From contig NC_067204.1 in NCBI RefSeq assembly GCF_026262505.1, positions 2,389,797 to 2,453,796 on the forward strand: 64,000 nt of DNA. Reading direction: 5' to 3'. The notes below the pieces were generated by a model, which was given only the letters and a program-made list of their open reading frames with translations, ran no database searches and had not been told where the DNA came from. Positions 21,199-30,778 of the stretch are shown here, piece by piece. This DNA comes from Trichomonas vaginalis G3 (taxonomy: Eukaryota > Parabasalia > Trichomonadida > Trichomonadidae). The position numbers and the translations under genes are program-made. Each line of letters starts with the position of its first letter. Within the stretch, counting starts at the first letter, position 1.

Positions 21199-24006
21199 AT
21201 GCTCTCTCTGTTTTTATCCTTTTCATTATGTTACACTTATGTTACACTTACACAAAGAGGAATGTATGCCTTTCCGATTTCGGGGGAAGGCACATTTTTT
21301 AGATTTAAAAATCCTGACGGGAGAAAAGAAATATGCTTTTTAAATCCTGGCAAATTTCAAGATGAAAGATACAGATTCATATCTTCACTTTATAGTGATA
21401 TTGAAACCTTAGAAGTATTTTGTCATTATGGAACAAAAACATTATATTTATTTTATGCACCATTTACAAAATCTTCTGGATTTTCATTTGTAGTTCTTGA
21501 TGAACCAAATAAACAATACTTGATGGATTTTTCAACAGTTGATAAAAGTATAACAAGATTGGATCTAGTTGTTTTATCATATACAAATTGCAGCTTTGAG
21601 TTTTTTGGTTCGGAAATGGTTGATTTTAATGGTGGTCATGACTTTTGTTATATATTTTATGAAGTTAACCAAGAACACCATGAAACAATTCAAGGGAGAA
21701 ATGAATATTACAGATCAATTTCAAACACAAGATATGTTTGGTTGAGAGTTAAACTTGGATATCTTAACATGCTGCACAAGTCTTATTTCGGAGTATATTT
21801 CAAACAATATGAAAGTACAAATCAGATTCCAAAACCAGATGGGTATCAACCTGGTATCTTTCATTCGCTCGATATTGGAGGATCAATAAAAGGCGAATAC
21901 ACAGGTCTAAAATACTACCAATTTAATATTCCTAACCTTGGAGAATTCACCGAAGTAGCTTTAGCACCACCAGGTATCTATTTTAGCAGCCTAATAGAAA
22001 AAAGTTATTTATTGTATCTTTCAGACACACAAGGACTTAAGGATAATGGAACAGATATATCGAATTTTGTTTTTGTAGGGACTGGAAAAGGACTCACATA
22101 TGATGGTCCGAATAAAACAATTGAAATAGTTTCTTTTGCTGCAGATGGATGCAGATATCTTTCAATTTTATACAATGCTGGTGGATATAGTTATTGGTCA
22201 AGAACTAATATTCCATCATCTTCATTTTGTTTGATCTCATTCCAACACTTTTCTCATACAATTACAGTTTCAACTGATGATGGAAATGTATATCCGACAC
22301 AAAGATTTAATTCACGTAATAAATATGAGAATAGATATTATGGAGAAACATCATACACAACAGAATATGTAATAGATAACAATATTTTATGGAGGGGATA
22401 TGATCCTAAAAAATATAAAATCGGTGTTATTTCTGTTAATACTGAAAAAGTCACTTCAGAAACTCCCAAAATTTTTAGCGTTCCTGAATTACCTCCTTTG
22501 GTTGAAACTGGATCATGTATTGGATGCACGCCAACTATACTCCAATCTGATGATGTTTACACAGCAAATACTGATAAAGTATACTTGGATATAAGCACTA
22601 GCTCAAGAGTATTTATCAGTGATACAATGAGTTTTGTTCATTTCAATTGGTTTCATCCGCTAAAAGTTATCAGCAAATTAGAAAAGCTTTATTTGGAATC
22701 AGCTGATGGAATGCCTCATCCCATAAAAATTGTCTCCAATCCTGGAATTGTATGGCAAAATTCGATTGAAAAACAATTTATTTTGAAAGATAAACCAGTT
22801 TCACTTATGTTTGATGAAAGTGTGACACTTAAAATTGAAATATATGAGCCAGATCTGCAATCTTATTCAAATTTAGAAGTTAACATCAATGGAAATCCCC
22901 AGATAATAGAACAAGGATCAACAACACTTACTGATGTTACATTCTTTTCGATGGTTCGATCTAATCATCATATTTCATTTACTGCCACTCCAAATGATCA
23001 AAACTCATTTTATAATATATTGAGAAGAGGATTGTATGGCACTTCAGAAGGAAATTATTTTGCAAACGATAAAAATATTTTCAAATCTGATCTTGGATTC
23101 AATTCCTTATACATTCCACCTGATCAACAAGTAACAATCATCAGACCAGAAGCAGGAAAACTATATTATCTTATATTAAACAAAGAAGAATTTTTCGATG
23201 AAAATAATCAAAAAATTGATTCCCAAATTGAAAACTTAGATCATGATATTATCATTAAATCTTCAGATCATGTTAGAGTATTAGAATTCGCAATGATTGA
23301 TATTACAGATGTACAACAATATATTATTATTTATAATACAATTAATAATAATATAACTATTGATCACCGATCTTTCGATTACAGTATTACAAACCTTTCC
23401 ATTTTCTATTTACAAGGTCCATTTGAGAAAGATTATATAATGATTAGTTCACTCGATCCAGTAGATTTACAGAATTGCGGATTTAGACTTAAAAAGATTG
23501 TACTCAATCCATCAATTCTTGATATTAGGTATTATCTTTGTATTACTAAGGAAAATAGTGATGAACTTGGTTTTATTCAGACTCAATTAAGTGAAAATAA
23601 CATGATCACCGAAAAAGTTATTACAAATATCGAGAAAGATATTTATTATTATTCCTATAAGTTGACGGTAAAATATGCACGAAATAACACATTAGAGATT
23701 TATAAAGATTATGATACAGATATTCTTATTAGTTCAAACAATGATACTGTTCCAGTCCTCATATATGATCATGATAAATTTATTGATGAAACTGGAAATA
23801 AATTATTATCAACATATGCTGACAAGAAAGTAATAACAATATCCAAGAATTCACCAATTTTTTTGGAAGACAGATCCAATTATTTAATAAATATAACATG
23901 CTATAATGCAGTTCGTGATGTTGATTATATTGATTTCATTGATTTATCAGGTACTAAAATTTATTATCTAAACAAGGAATTAGATTCTAAAAAACGGTCT
24001 GCATAG
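21199..24006 (+). CDS. Large secreted/surface protein, N-terminal part (frameshifted)
   Basis: 935 residues opening with a signal peptide (MLSLFLSFSLCYTYVTLTQ). No catalytic motif or named domain was recognised; composition is rich in Tyr, Asn, Ile and Ser, as in many trichomonad surface proteins. The frame ends at TAG 24004-24006 after the codons GAT TCT AAA AAA CGG. The next frame (24033 onward) is open back through this point and continues as the same kind of protein up to a membrane anchor. One extra A in the A6 run at 23989-23994 would join them into about 1,520 residues with signal peptide and C-terminal anchor. I infer one gene broken by a homopolymer indel. Start ATG 21199 follows an initiator-like TCACA. 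Confidence 0.7.
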   Translation: MLSLFLSFSLCYTYVTLTQRGMYAFPISGEGTFFRFKNPDGRKEICFLNPGKFQDERYRFISSLYSDIETLEVFCHYGTKTLYLFYAPFTKSSGFSFVVLDEPNKQYLMDFSTVDKSITRLDLVVLSYTNCSFEFFGSEMVDFNGGHDFCYIFYEVNQEHHETIQGRNEYYRSISNTRYVWLRVKLGYLNMLHKSYFGVYFKQYESTNQIPKPDGYQPGIFHSLDIGGSIKGEYTGLKYYQFNIPNLGEFTEVALAPPGIYFSSLIEKSYLLYLSDTQGLKDNGTDISNFVFVGTGKGLTYDGPNKTIEIVSFAADGCRYLSILYNAGGYSYWSRTNIPSSSFCLISFQHFSHTITVSTDDGNVYPTQRFNSRNKYENRYYGETSYTTEYVIDNNILWRGYDPKKYKIGVISVNTEKVTSETPKIFSVPELPPLVETGSCIGCTPTILQSDDVYTANTDKVYLDISTSSRVFISDTMSFVHFNWFHPLKVISKLEKLYLESADGMPHPIKIVSNPGIVWQNSIEKQFILKDKPVSLMFDESVTLKIEIYEPDLQSYSNLEVNINGNPQIIEQGSTTLTDVTFFSMVRSNHHISFTATPNDQNSFYNILRRGLYGTSEGNYFANDKNIFKSDLGFNSLYIPPDQQVTIIRPEAGKLYYLILNKEEFFDENNQKIDSQIENLDHDIIIKSSDHVRVLEFAMIDITDVQQYIIIYNTINNNITIDHRSFDYSITNLSIFYLQGPFEKDYIMISSLDPVDLQNCGFRLKKIVLNPSILDIRYYLCITKENSDELGFIQTQLSENNMITEKVITNIEKDIYYYSYKLTVKYARNNTLEIYKDYDTDILISSNNDTVPVLIYDHDKFIDETGNKLLSTYADKKVITISKNSPIFLEDRSNYLINITCYNAVRDVDYIDFIDLSGTKIYYLNKELDSKKRSA

Positions 24007-24032
24007 TTCCCATCATCCCTTCCAATACAGGA

Positions 24033-25775
24033 ATGTATGGATATAAACAAATTTGGGGTGATCATTATTATCTTTATTCTGAATCGTGCAAAGCTGTTGT
24101 TTTTATGAGATACGGATTTTATTTCTATTCTTCATCAGATATTAAGGAACAAAATATAGATCTCACTTCTGTAGATCAATCTAGATCTGCTAATATATTG
24201 GAATGCAGCGAATATATTTCTTATGAAGGTTTTCTTGATGTTCCATCTGAAGGCATATCAACAATTACATTCAAATATGGATATGTTATATTTGCCAATG
24301 AAGAAAACTTTGTTGATGAAAATTCAACAGATATTAGAACTTGGTACAAATTAGAAGAAGTGAGGACATTCAAAATAAAAAGAAATCCAAACAGAAAATA
24401 TGATCATCATCAACTTCGCTATTTCTTTTTGCCATTCTGGGGAAAAATGATGCCAATGTTTATTATCAATTATTTCTCAGAAGTTAAAGATGATTATATT
24501 ACAGTTAGATATCAGGAATATTTATATTCAACAAATTTATTAATAGTCATAAATCCATTCAACTCCACCATAAAAATCAATGAAAAAATGAGAATATATG
24601 AAAAAGATCTCATTCATTATCAGGAACTCGATAAAATCGAAAATGTCAGATGCGTTATCGCACAACCCATAAGATCTTTGTTCTATGACTTCAAGATGGT
24701 AGTTAATCAATATATCCAAAATCCAGCAGTGAATGAATATAACTTTTTCAAAATTATGTGGCAAGGTATACTTCGTACTGAATCAATAGACTATGTGCCA
24801 AAACCCAAGTATCAAGAATTTAACTATCCTAAATATGGTCAATTTTTCATAAGATTGACAGAAGAAAAAAGAATCATTGATATTGAAGCAGGTACATCTG
24901 TTTTAATAAATTGTGATGATTTTAGCGGTATTGAAGCAGTTTCCCAATTTGATAAATTTGAAGTGAATTTACTGAAAAGTGGAATCATGAATATTGAATA
25001 TAAGGAAAATGGATTACTAATTCTAAGTTATGAAGGCCGTTTTAAATCAAAGTATGCATTTTTGGTTTTTTACCAGAAAGAAGATAGTGAATGTGTGATG
25101 GCAATTGTCTTTGGAACTTTAAATTTATCATTTTTTGCAAATTCTCGAAATCCTCGAAAGGATCAAATTCAAATTAAGGATGGAGAATGTCAAGATTTAT
25201 ATGTTTTCTTCTCTTATAAAGATACCAAAATTCGTATTCCAGAAAATTCAAATTTCGCATTGAAATACAAGAATATATTTGAGCCAAATGCTACCAGAAT
25301 AATAAATGATGTTGGAGAATATTTTGAAGATCCAATGATGATTAAAATTAAACCAACTGACACAAAGAGTGAATCATCTTTCACAATTAGTATTGATAAT
25401 CCATACGCAGTTGAGAAATCATATCTTATCACCGAAAACAGCGAATACAAATCCGTTGTATCTTCAGACTTCAACAAAAACCCAAACCCTAATCCAGGAA
25501 ACAATAGTGAACAAGAGCCAAATGAAAATTCTACGACAACTTCTATCCCTGACAATAATCCAACATCAGAACAGCCAAAAGACAATCTACATGGAGACAA
25601 ACCAAATAAAAAGAATACTGTAGGAATAATTGTCGGAGTACTTGTTGCATTGATTGCTATTGCAGCTGCTTCTGTTATTGGATTTATAATTTATAAGAGG
25701 AAGAATAATAGTAAAGAAGAAACAGTAGAAGTCCAATACAAATGGGAAAGATCTGAGGATGAGATAGATATTTAA
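24033..25775 (+). CDS. Large surface protein, C-terminal part with membrane anchor
   Basis: 580 residues that continue the preceding frame after a -1 shift; the ATG at 24033 is probably internal. The ectodomain is followed by an Asn/Pro/Ser/Thr-rich stalk (about 25470-25615), a single hydrophobic segment (about 25620-25690, GIIVGVLVALIAIAAASVIG), basic YKRK stop-transfer residues and a short acidic tail ending DEIDI. The topology is therefore type I. With the upstream part this has the layout of a large adhesin-like surface receptor; ligand and function are unknown. The stop runs into TAAA. Confidence 0.7.
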   Translation: MYGYKQIWGDHYYLYSESCKAVVFMRYGFYFYSSSDIKEQNIDLTSVDQSRSANILECSEYISYEGFLDVPSEGISTITFKYGYVIFANEENFVDENSTDIRTWYKLEEVRTFKIKRNPNRKYDHHQLRYFFLPFWGKMMPMFIINYFSEVKDDYITVRYQEYLYSTNLLIVINPFNSTIKINEKMRIYEKDLIHYQELDKIENVRCVIAQPIRSLFYDFKMVVNQYIQNPAVNEYNFFKIMWQGILRTESIDYVPKPKYQEFNYPKYGQFFIRLTEEKRIIDIEAGTSVLINCDDFSGIEAVSQFDKFEVNLLKSGIMNIEYKENGLLILSYEGRFKSKYAFLVFYQKEDSECVMAIVFGTLNLSFFANSRNPRKDQIQIKDGECQDLYVFFSYKDTKIRIPENSNFALKYKNIFEPNATRIINDVGEYFEDPMMIKIKPTDTKSESSFTISIDNPYAVEKSYLITENSEYKSVVSSDFNKNPNPNPGNNSEQEPNENSTTTSIPDNNPTSEQPKDNLHGDKPNKKNTVGIIVGVLVALIAIAAASVIGFIIYKRKNNSKEETVEVQYKWERSEDEIDI

Positions 25776-26551
25776 AACTACATTTTAAAATAAACATTTC
25801 AAAAAAAATTCCTTTCATCAGTGTCTATTTATCAATTTTGGGAAAATGAAATCACTTACAAATAGAGTTCAATAATAATAAGTTATATTTAAAATAGAAC
25901 AAAGTCATTTTATGGTATGATGTCAGCACAGCAAGCTAAGATTCGCTTAATCTCTCGCAATCATATTTTGAATCGGAGAATTCAGGTAGTATGATAGGAT
26001 AATGTGAACTTATATGTGTCATTGTTTTTTGTTGTGTTAGTGCTTATATCATTCAAAGATAATATTTCTAAATTACAATTGGCTATTGAGAGTTTTCATC
26101 ACAATGCATTTTGAATATGTAATTTAGGCCAGTGTGGTCTTGGAGTAAATAATGTTATTCTTTACAATTTGAATTTTCTCTTTTTTTGCACTTTATTCCT
26201 TTAAATCATTTGCCCATTGCTTTCATTCGATTTATTTTAGCAAATACACTATGAAATAAAACTCGACAGCTTATTTACATCCCTTTCATATCGTGATATC
26301 CTGACTTATATTCGCAAAACCTATAATTATTTGTATTATAACATAAAACTTCATTCCAATCTTATTTAATCATTCATATCTTATTTTATGTATTGTCAGG
26401 ATCTTTGGATTCCGTTGAATGGTTTAAATCTGATAACAAACAATTACAAAATTTAATTCAATTTTTGAGACAGATTAAAATATTTTCACATATAATTGTA
26501 ATGATTTTTCTCTTTGTGAATTGTTGGCAAAATGAGATTAATAATTTGAAA
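25776..26551. other. Intergenic up to the Maverick insertion
   Basis: A/T-rich, no gene seen. It ends at the 6-bp target duplication of the Maverick. Confidence 0.5.
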
Positions 26552-26557
26552 TTTTGA
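26552..26557. repeat. Left target-site duplication (TTTTGA)
   Basis: TTTTGA directly outside the left inverted repeat is repeated at 38219-38224 directly outside the right one. Six bases is the duplication length made by Maverick/Polinton integrases. Confidence 0.9.
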
Positions 26558-26998
26558 AGTAGTAGGATAGGATGGGTTTTGTGACTTTTTTTGTAAACGT
26601 AAGAATTCATACATTATTGAACAATTTTGTAACATTTTTTTTAACATATGAAGTAAAAAATGTATGATTCTTACAGTTTTTATTCTTACGTTTTAGAATA
26701 AATCAAGATTTAAAAAATTTTCAAAAACGTAAGACATTTACACTCAGCCCATACATAATGAAATAAAAAATAATTTTTTAAAAAATAAACACATTAAAAA
26801 ATTAACATTAATTTTAAAATATATTTATTTATAAATCATTAAAAAATTAACATTAATTTTAAAATAATTTATTTTATCTTTTATAAAAGAAGCTATATAT
26901 AGATGATGTCAGATATTCCGCGATTAATTAAACATCATTTAAATCCTGAATGGGTTAAACTTCAATTTAAAAATAAACTTTAAAAATTCATGTCTTAC
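26558..26998 (+). repeat. Left terminal inverted repeat of the Maverick (441 bp)
   Basis: Complementary to 37778-38218 as far as I can read base by base. It contains several CGTAAGA motifs in both orientations (for example near 26598, 26690 and 26729) and a 30-bp unit repeated at 26792-26821 and 26837-26866. These are candidate sites for an integrase or terminal protein (inference). Confidence 0.9.
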
Positions 26999-27034
26999 AT
27001 TTTTGAATAATTTATTTTTTTATTTCGTAAGAAA

Positions 27035-27514
27035 ATGAGTGGATCAAGATTCGTAACCGTCAATCAATTAATGGATGCTCTTTCACCAATTCTTGAAAAT
27101 GTTAAACAAGTAGATGTTTATTTCGATGATTATGTAGAAAGTTTATATTATAAAGGTAAACATAATATTAAACCCATTGCTTTTGCATTTGATAATAAAT
27201 TAATTGAAAATGCAAAAATTTGGGAATTAATTCCAGATATTGAATATATAACGAATATAACTAATAAATGGTTTAAACGAATTCCAACCACAAAAGTTCT
27301 TTGTAAATTAATGATCAAAACCGAGGCCAAAGAATTTCATGAATTTACATATCATCCAAATAAAGTTTCAGAACTAGAAAATGAAAAACTTCAGAAAAAA
27401 TTAAACGATAGACTTTCAAATGATCATATTGAAAAAATAAATAAACTAGCAGAAGTTGCATTTAATAATGAAATATTTGATGAATATAACCTTGAACTCA
27501 GTGATGGGCTTTAA
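27035..27514 (+). CDS. Maverick-encoded unknown protein, 159 aa
   Basis: No family recognised. A soluble, charged protein with no membrane segment; the C-terminal third (KVSELENEKLQKKLNDRL) is likely helical or coiled. It lies just inside the left inverted repeat, preceded by TTATTTTTTTATTTCGTAAG; a very similar motif precedes the large ORF at the other end of the element. That supports it being a real element gene. Its 3' end overlaps the oppositely oriented 126-aa ORF by four bases. Confidence 0.6.
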   Translation: MSGSRFVTVNQLMDALSPILENVKQVDVYFDDYVESLYYKGKHNIKPIAFAFDNKLIENAKIWELIPDIEYITNITNKWFKRIPTTKVLCKLMIKTEAKEFHEFTYHPNKVSELENEKLQKKLNDRLSNDHIEKINKLAEVAFNNEIFDEYNLELSDGL

Positions 27515-27891
27515 GGACCCGGGCTCAACGAGTCATGATTTATGATATCAATTATTTGATTCATTCTTTCTTCAATCTCTTCTATTCTTTTTGTTAAATC
27601 ATCTATTTTCATTAATGATGTGATTCTTGATTGAGGAATAGATTTCAAACTAACCACTCCTTTTATTTTTGAAATTTTGAATCCATCAACTTTAAACATT
27701 TTATTCAATTTACACGTTGTCAATTCTTCAAATAATTTTTTATTATTAGCATAATAGTCATTAAATTCTTCAACAGATGAAAAAATTTTTATTTCAGTAA
27801 TTGGTTTAACAACGTTTATTTTTTGTTGAACATTTTCACTTTCATTTATTTCTTCCGCCTCTGTTTCATTTATTTTTAAAATCGGTTTCAT
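27511..27891 (-). CDS. Maverick-encoded small coiled protein, 126 aa
   Basis: Not assigned. Glu/Asn/Lys-rich, with a predicted C-terminal coiled coil (IDDLTKRIEEIEERMNQIID). It ends four bases inside the converging upstream gene. Its ATG at 27891 lies only six bases from the TTAA where a 2.27-kb element has inserted, so its original promoter region is now more than 2 kb away. Expression of this copy is probably disturbed (inference). Confidence 0.55.
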   Translation of the reverse strand: MKPILKINETEAEEINESENVQQKINVVKPITEIKIFSSVEEFNDYYANNKKLFEELTTCKLNKMFKVDGFKISKIKGVVSLKSIPQSRITSLMKIDDLTKRIEEIEERMNQIIDIINHDSLSPGP

Positions 27892-27901
27892 TTATCATTA
27901 A

Positions 27902-30172
27902 GGATACCCTTACGTGTCAGATTTTTTGCGCATACGAAGAAGTCATGCTAGACATGAGCTATAAACCTGAAATTTTAGCAACATATTTAAAACTTTTTAA
28001 ACTACAATACACTTTAATATTCAAGAACAAAAATATTCTTTTTAGAAATTACATAATTATTTTATGTGAAATCTATATAAAAACATATTTTGCGAGCGTA
28101 ACTTTTTTCTTTATAAGCACCTTATATGACTGATAAACTGTGAAGGCACATAATTGTTAATTCATAGAGTTGATATGTTTCCAAAATTGAGAGGAAATTT
28201 GAAAATTGAATACCCTTTCAATTCAATTTTCAAAAGATATCAGCTCCTTCAATAATTGAAGGACGATTTTGATCATTTGCTCTTAAAACAAGTATGCCAT
28301 GGAGAAAAAGTTACGCTCGCAAATCTGAAATATAACTATCATATAAAAAAATTAAATTTCTAATTTTTTACTCTATAGATATTATTGGCCACTTGTGTAA
28401 TGCATAAAAGTTTATGTCATATGCATATATTTGGAAGTATGGGAGACGAGGGAAATTACTTCTATGAGGCACTAGGATTTTTAAAAATTTCTCTATCGGA
28501 CTCACCATTCAATTTCTCGAAAATTAAAAAAAATCAATAATAGCTAAAATGTATTATGCATAACAAATTTTAATGTTACACGGTATTTTTTGAACTTCAT
28601 GACATGAATTTTCTTTATATTATTTTTTTTTGGATTTTCTATGATTTATGCGATAGGCTGGAACAACATTGTAAGTGCAATGATATCATTTATAGAGAAA
28701 TCTAAAACTTCAGCATTCAGAACTCGCAACCACAAAAATATTCATTTGCTAAGTAAGTAAAGTTGATTAAGTTCGACACTTAGCTTTTATACGTAAAACC
28801 AAGTGTGTATTGTTATTTCTTGTTAAATTATTGAGAAAAAAATAAATTGTAAGAGAAACGATACTGATTATTGAAATAATATTGAGGGTAGCTGCAGATT
28901 TCTTCATTAACATGCCGGAAATTTGTTAATCTTGGTTTTCTATCATAAAATCTGTCGAAGAATCTAAAAACGGAGATATGAAATAGAGATCATGTAAATC
29001 TAGAGTATCCTGTCAGAAAAATAGACTAAGCATGTAACCCTTTTTTGGTCATAAACACTTTTTACCACTTAGTCATACAGATGATCATTAAATTTAAACG
29101 AGCACTTTTTGTCAGAATTTATTCTTTTACAAAGACAGAAGATTTTAGTATTATTTAATATTAGTGCTGTAGCAAAATTCAAAAAACGGTGAAAATTCAG
29201 TGAATTTGTGAATTCACATTTTTTTCGACATTTTTCTTGATATATCCATGCACATTAAGAACACAGCTTTGATACGCTTAAAAAAGCATATTTCATATGA
29301 AATTGTTAAAGAAATAAACAATTTATATAAAAATTGCACTTATGGGCAGTTTAGATATATAATTTATATATAACATATATACAAATCCATAGACAAAGTG
29401 CAATAACTACAATGTTGTAGAAAATTACAGCAGAAATACTGACTTTTTGAAGGATAATAAGAATTCTTCTAAATGTTGTATTTTTATAATTTGATTGATT
29501 TTTTTTACTATTTCATTAATCTTTTATGAATAATAATTATTTTTAATATATGTGCTATTAAAATTTCAAATTTTGACTAATATATCTAAGTTATCTGAAC
29601 GAAACATTTAGAAAATATCATACTTACATTGAAATAGCAAGTAGAGCATATTAATAGCAAGTTTCTTGGCTTTATATCTATCATCTATTGTTGTTTGATC
29701 AAACAAAATTCACTCTATTATATGGTGTCAATTAATTAAAACAATTTTTAATAGTTATTTATTTAGTGCGAATAAGTGCAAACTCATAAATGAATAACTT
29801 AATAGTAGAAATGAATTATCTGATATAAATCTCACATTTTGTCCATCAGAAATACTTTAATTGCATACGCATAACTATTAGTAATACGTCTGGAGTGTCA
29901 ATTAATAACAATCCCACAACAAGTAAAATTCAGATTTTTATTAAACTTATTTTTTCCTAAAAGTTTTCTCAAATTACTATATATACATATGTGGATAAAA
30001 TAATAGTAATATTGTAAAAAATTAGATAATTTTTTTTATTTGAGAACCTCTCAAAAGTTCATTCAATTTATCAATTGTTTCAGTTTGATGTATATTCATT
30101 TCTGGAGCCTAAAACTTTAGCAATCATGACAATATCATATTCTCTTTCTAACTACGCAATGTAAGGGTATCC
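27902..30172. mobile_element. 2.27-kb non-autonomous TTAA element inside the Maverick
   Basis: Begins GGATACCCTTAC and ends with its exact complement GTAAGGGTATCC, with TTAA directly outside both (27898-27901, 30173-30176). The interior is very A/T-rich, holds no transposase-sized frame, and carries a smaller inverted-repeat insertion at 28088-28323. It splits the divergent promoter region between the small coiled ORF and the first amphipathic peptide gene. Superfamily (piggyBac-like) is inferred only from the TTAA duplication. Confidence 0.8.
28088..28323. mobile_element. 236-bp MITE-like insertion nested in the TTAA element
   Basis: Ends are perfect 19-bp inverted repeats (TTTGCGAGCGTAACTTTTT at 28088-28106, complement at 28305-28323). 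A second inverted pair (TTTGAAAATTGAA / TTCAATTTTCAAA, about 28199-28234) lies inside. No coding capacity, and I could not define a clear target duplication. Confidence 0.65.
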
Positions 30173-30232
30173 TTAAATAAAAATTAGAATATAAGTGATG
30201 AAATATATTTTTTAATTAATATTAAATCAGAA

Positions 30233-30469
30233 ATGGCGGCAGGATTCTTTAAAAAATTATGGGATGGAATTAAGAAAGCTGCAGGTTGGGTTTATAAAAA
30301 GGTTATTAAACCTGTTGCAAACTTTTTGGCACCAGTAGCGAAAACGGCAGGAACTATCATAGGTGGGGTATTAGGTACTAAAGCAGGTAATCCGGCGATG
30401 GGAGCACAAGCAGGTAACGCAGTTGGTGGAATTGCTGAAGGAATACTTAATAAAATAGGAGGTAGATAG
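30233..30469 (+). CDS. Maverick small amphipathic/glycine-zipper protein A
   Basis: 78 residues. Begins MAAGFFKKLWDGIKKAAGWV, an aromatic/Lys amphipathic helix, followed by a Gly/Ala-rich stretch (GTIIGGVLGTKAGNPAMGAQ) with glycine-zipper spacing typical of membrane-inserting segments. The first 11 residues are identical to those of the convergent ORF at 30494-30709. In adenoviruses and Polinton-like elements small basic proteins of this sort are virion-internal membrane-active or DNA-condensing factors. That role is inferred from composition and position next to the capsid candidate. Start ATG 30233. Confidence 0.6.
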   Translation: MAAGFFKKLWDGIKKAAGWVYKKVIKPVANFLAPVAKTAGTIIGGVLGTKAGNPAMGAQAGNAVGGIAEGILNKIGGR

Positions 30470-30493
30470 TGGAAAAATAAATAAATATTATTT

Positions 30494-30709
30494 TTATCTT
30501 AGTATTGGTTGTAGTCTTTGATAAACTTTTTCTCCTTTATTTAATATTTCTCTTATTGGGGCAGCTTTTGGTGTTATTGATTCAGCAACGTCACTAATTG
30601 CTTCTTTATTCTTAAATATCCAATTTGCTCCTTTCTTCATTGTTTCCCAAACTTTATGCGCTCCTCTTTTTACTTTATCCCACAGTTTCTTAAAGAATCC
30701 TGCAGCCAT
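30494..30709 (-). CDS. Maverick small amphipathic protein B, paralogue of A
   Basis: 71 residues. Begins MAAGFFKKLWDKVKRGAHKV, the same start as protein A, but with no glycine zipper; the rest is basic and helical (KGANWIFKNKEAISDVAESI). The two genes converge with 24 bases between stops, so they look like an inverted duplication that diverged outside the N-terminal helix. A shared N-terminal segment in otherwise different proteins may be a targeting, packaging or membrane-binding tag. Start ATG 30709, 69 bases from the divergently transcribed capsid candidate. Confidence 0.6.
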   Translation of the reverse strand: MAAGFFKKLWDKVKRGAHKVWETMKKGANWIFKNKEAISDVAESITPKAAPIREILNKGEKVYQRLQPILR

Positions 30710-30778
30710 AGTTGATTATTTCATTAAAATTAAAAATTCATTTTCATCTTTTAATTTTGATTTTTTATTTATTAATAA

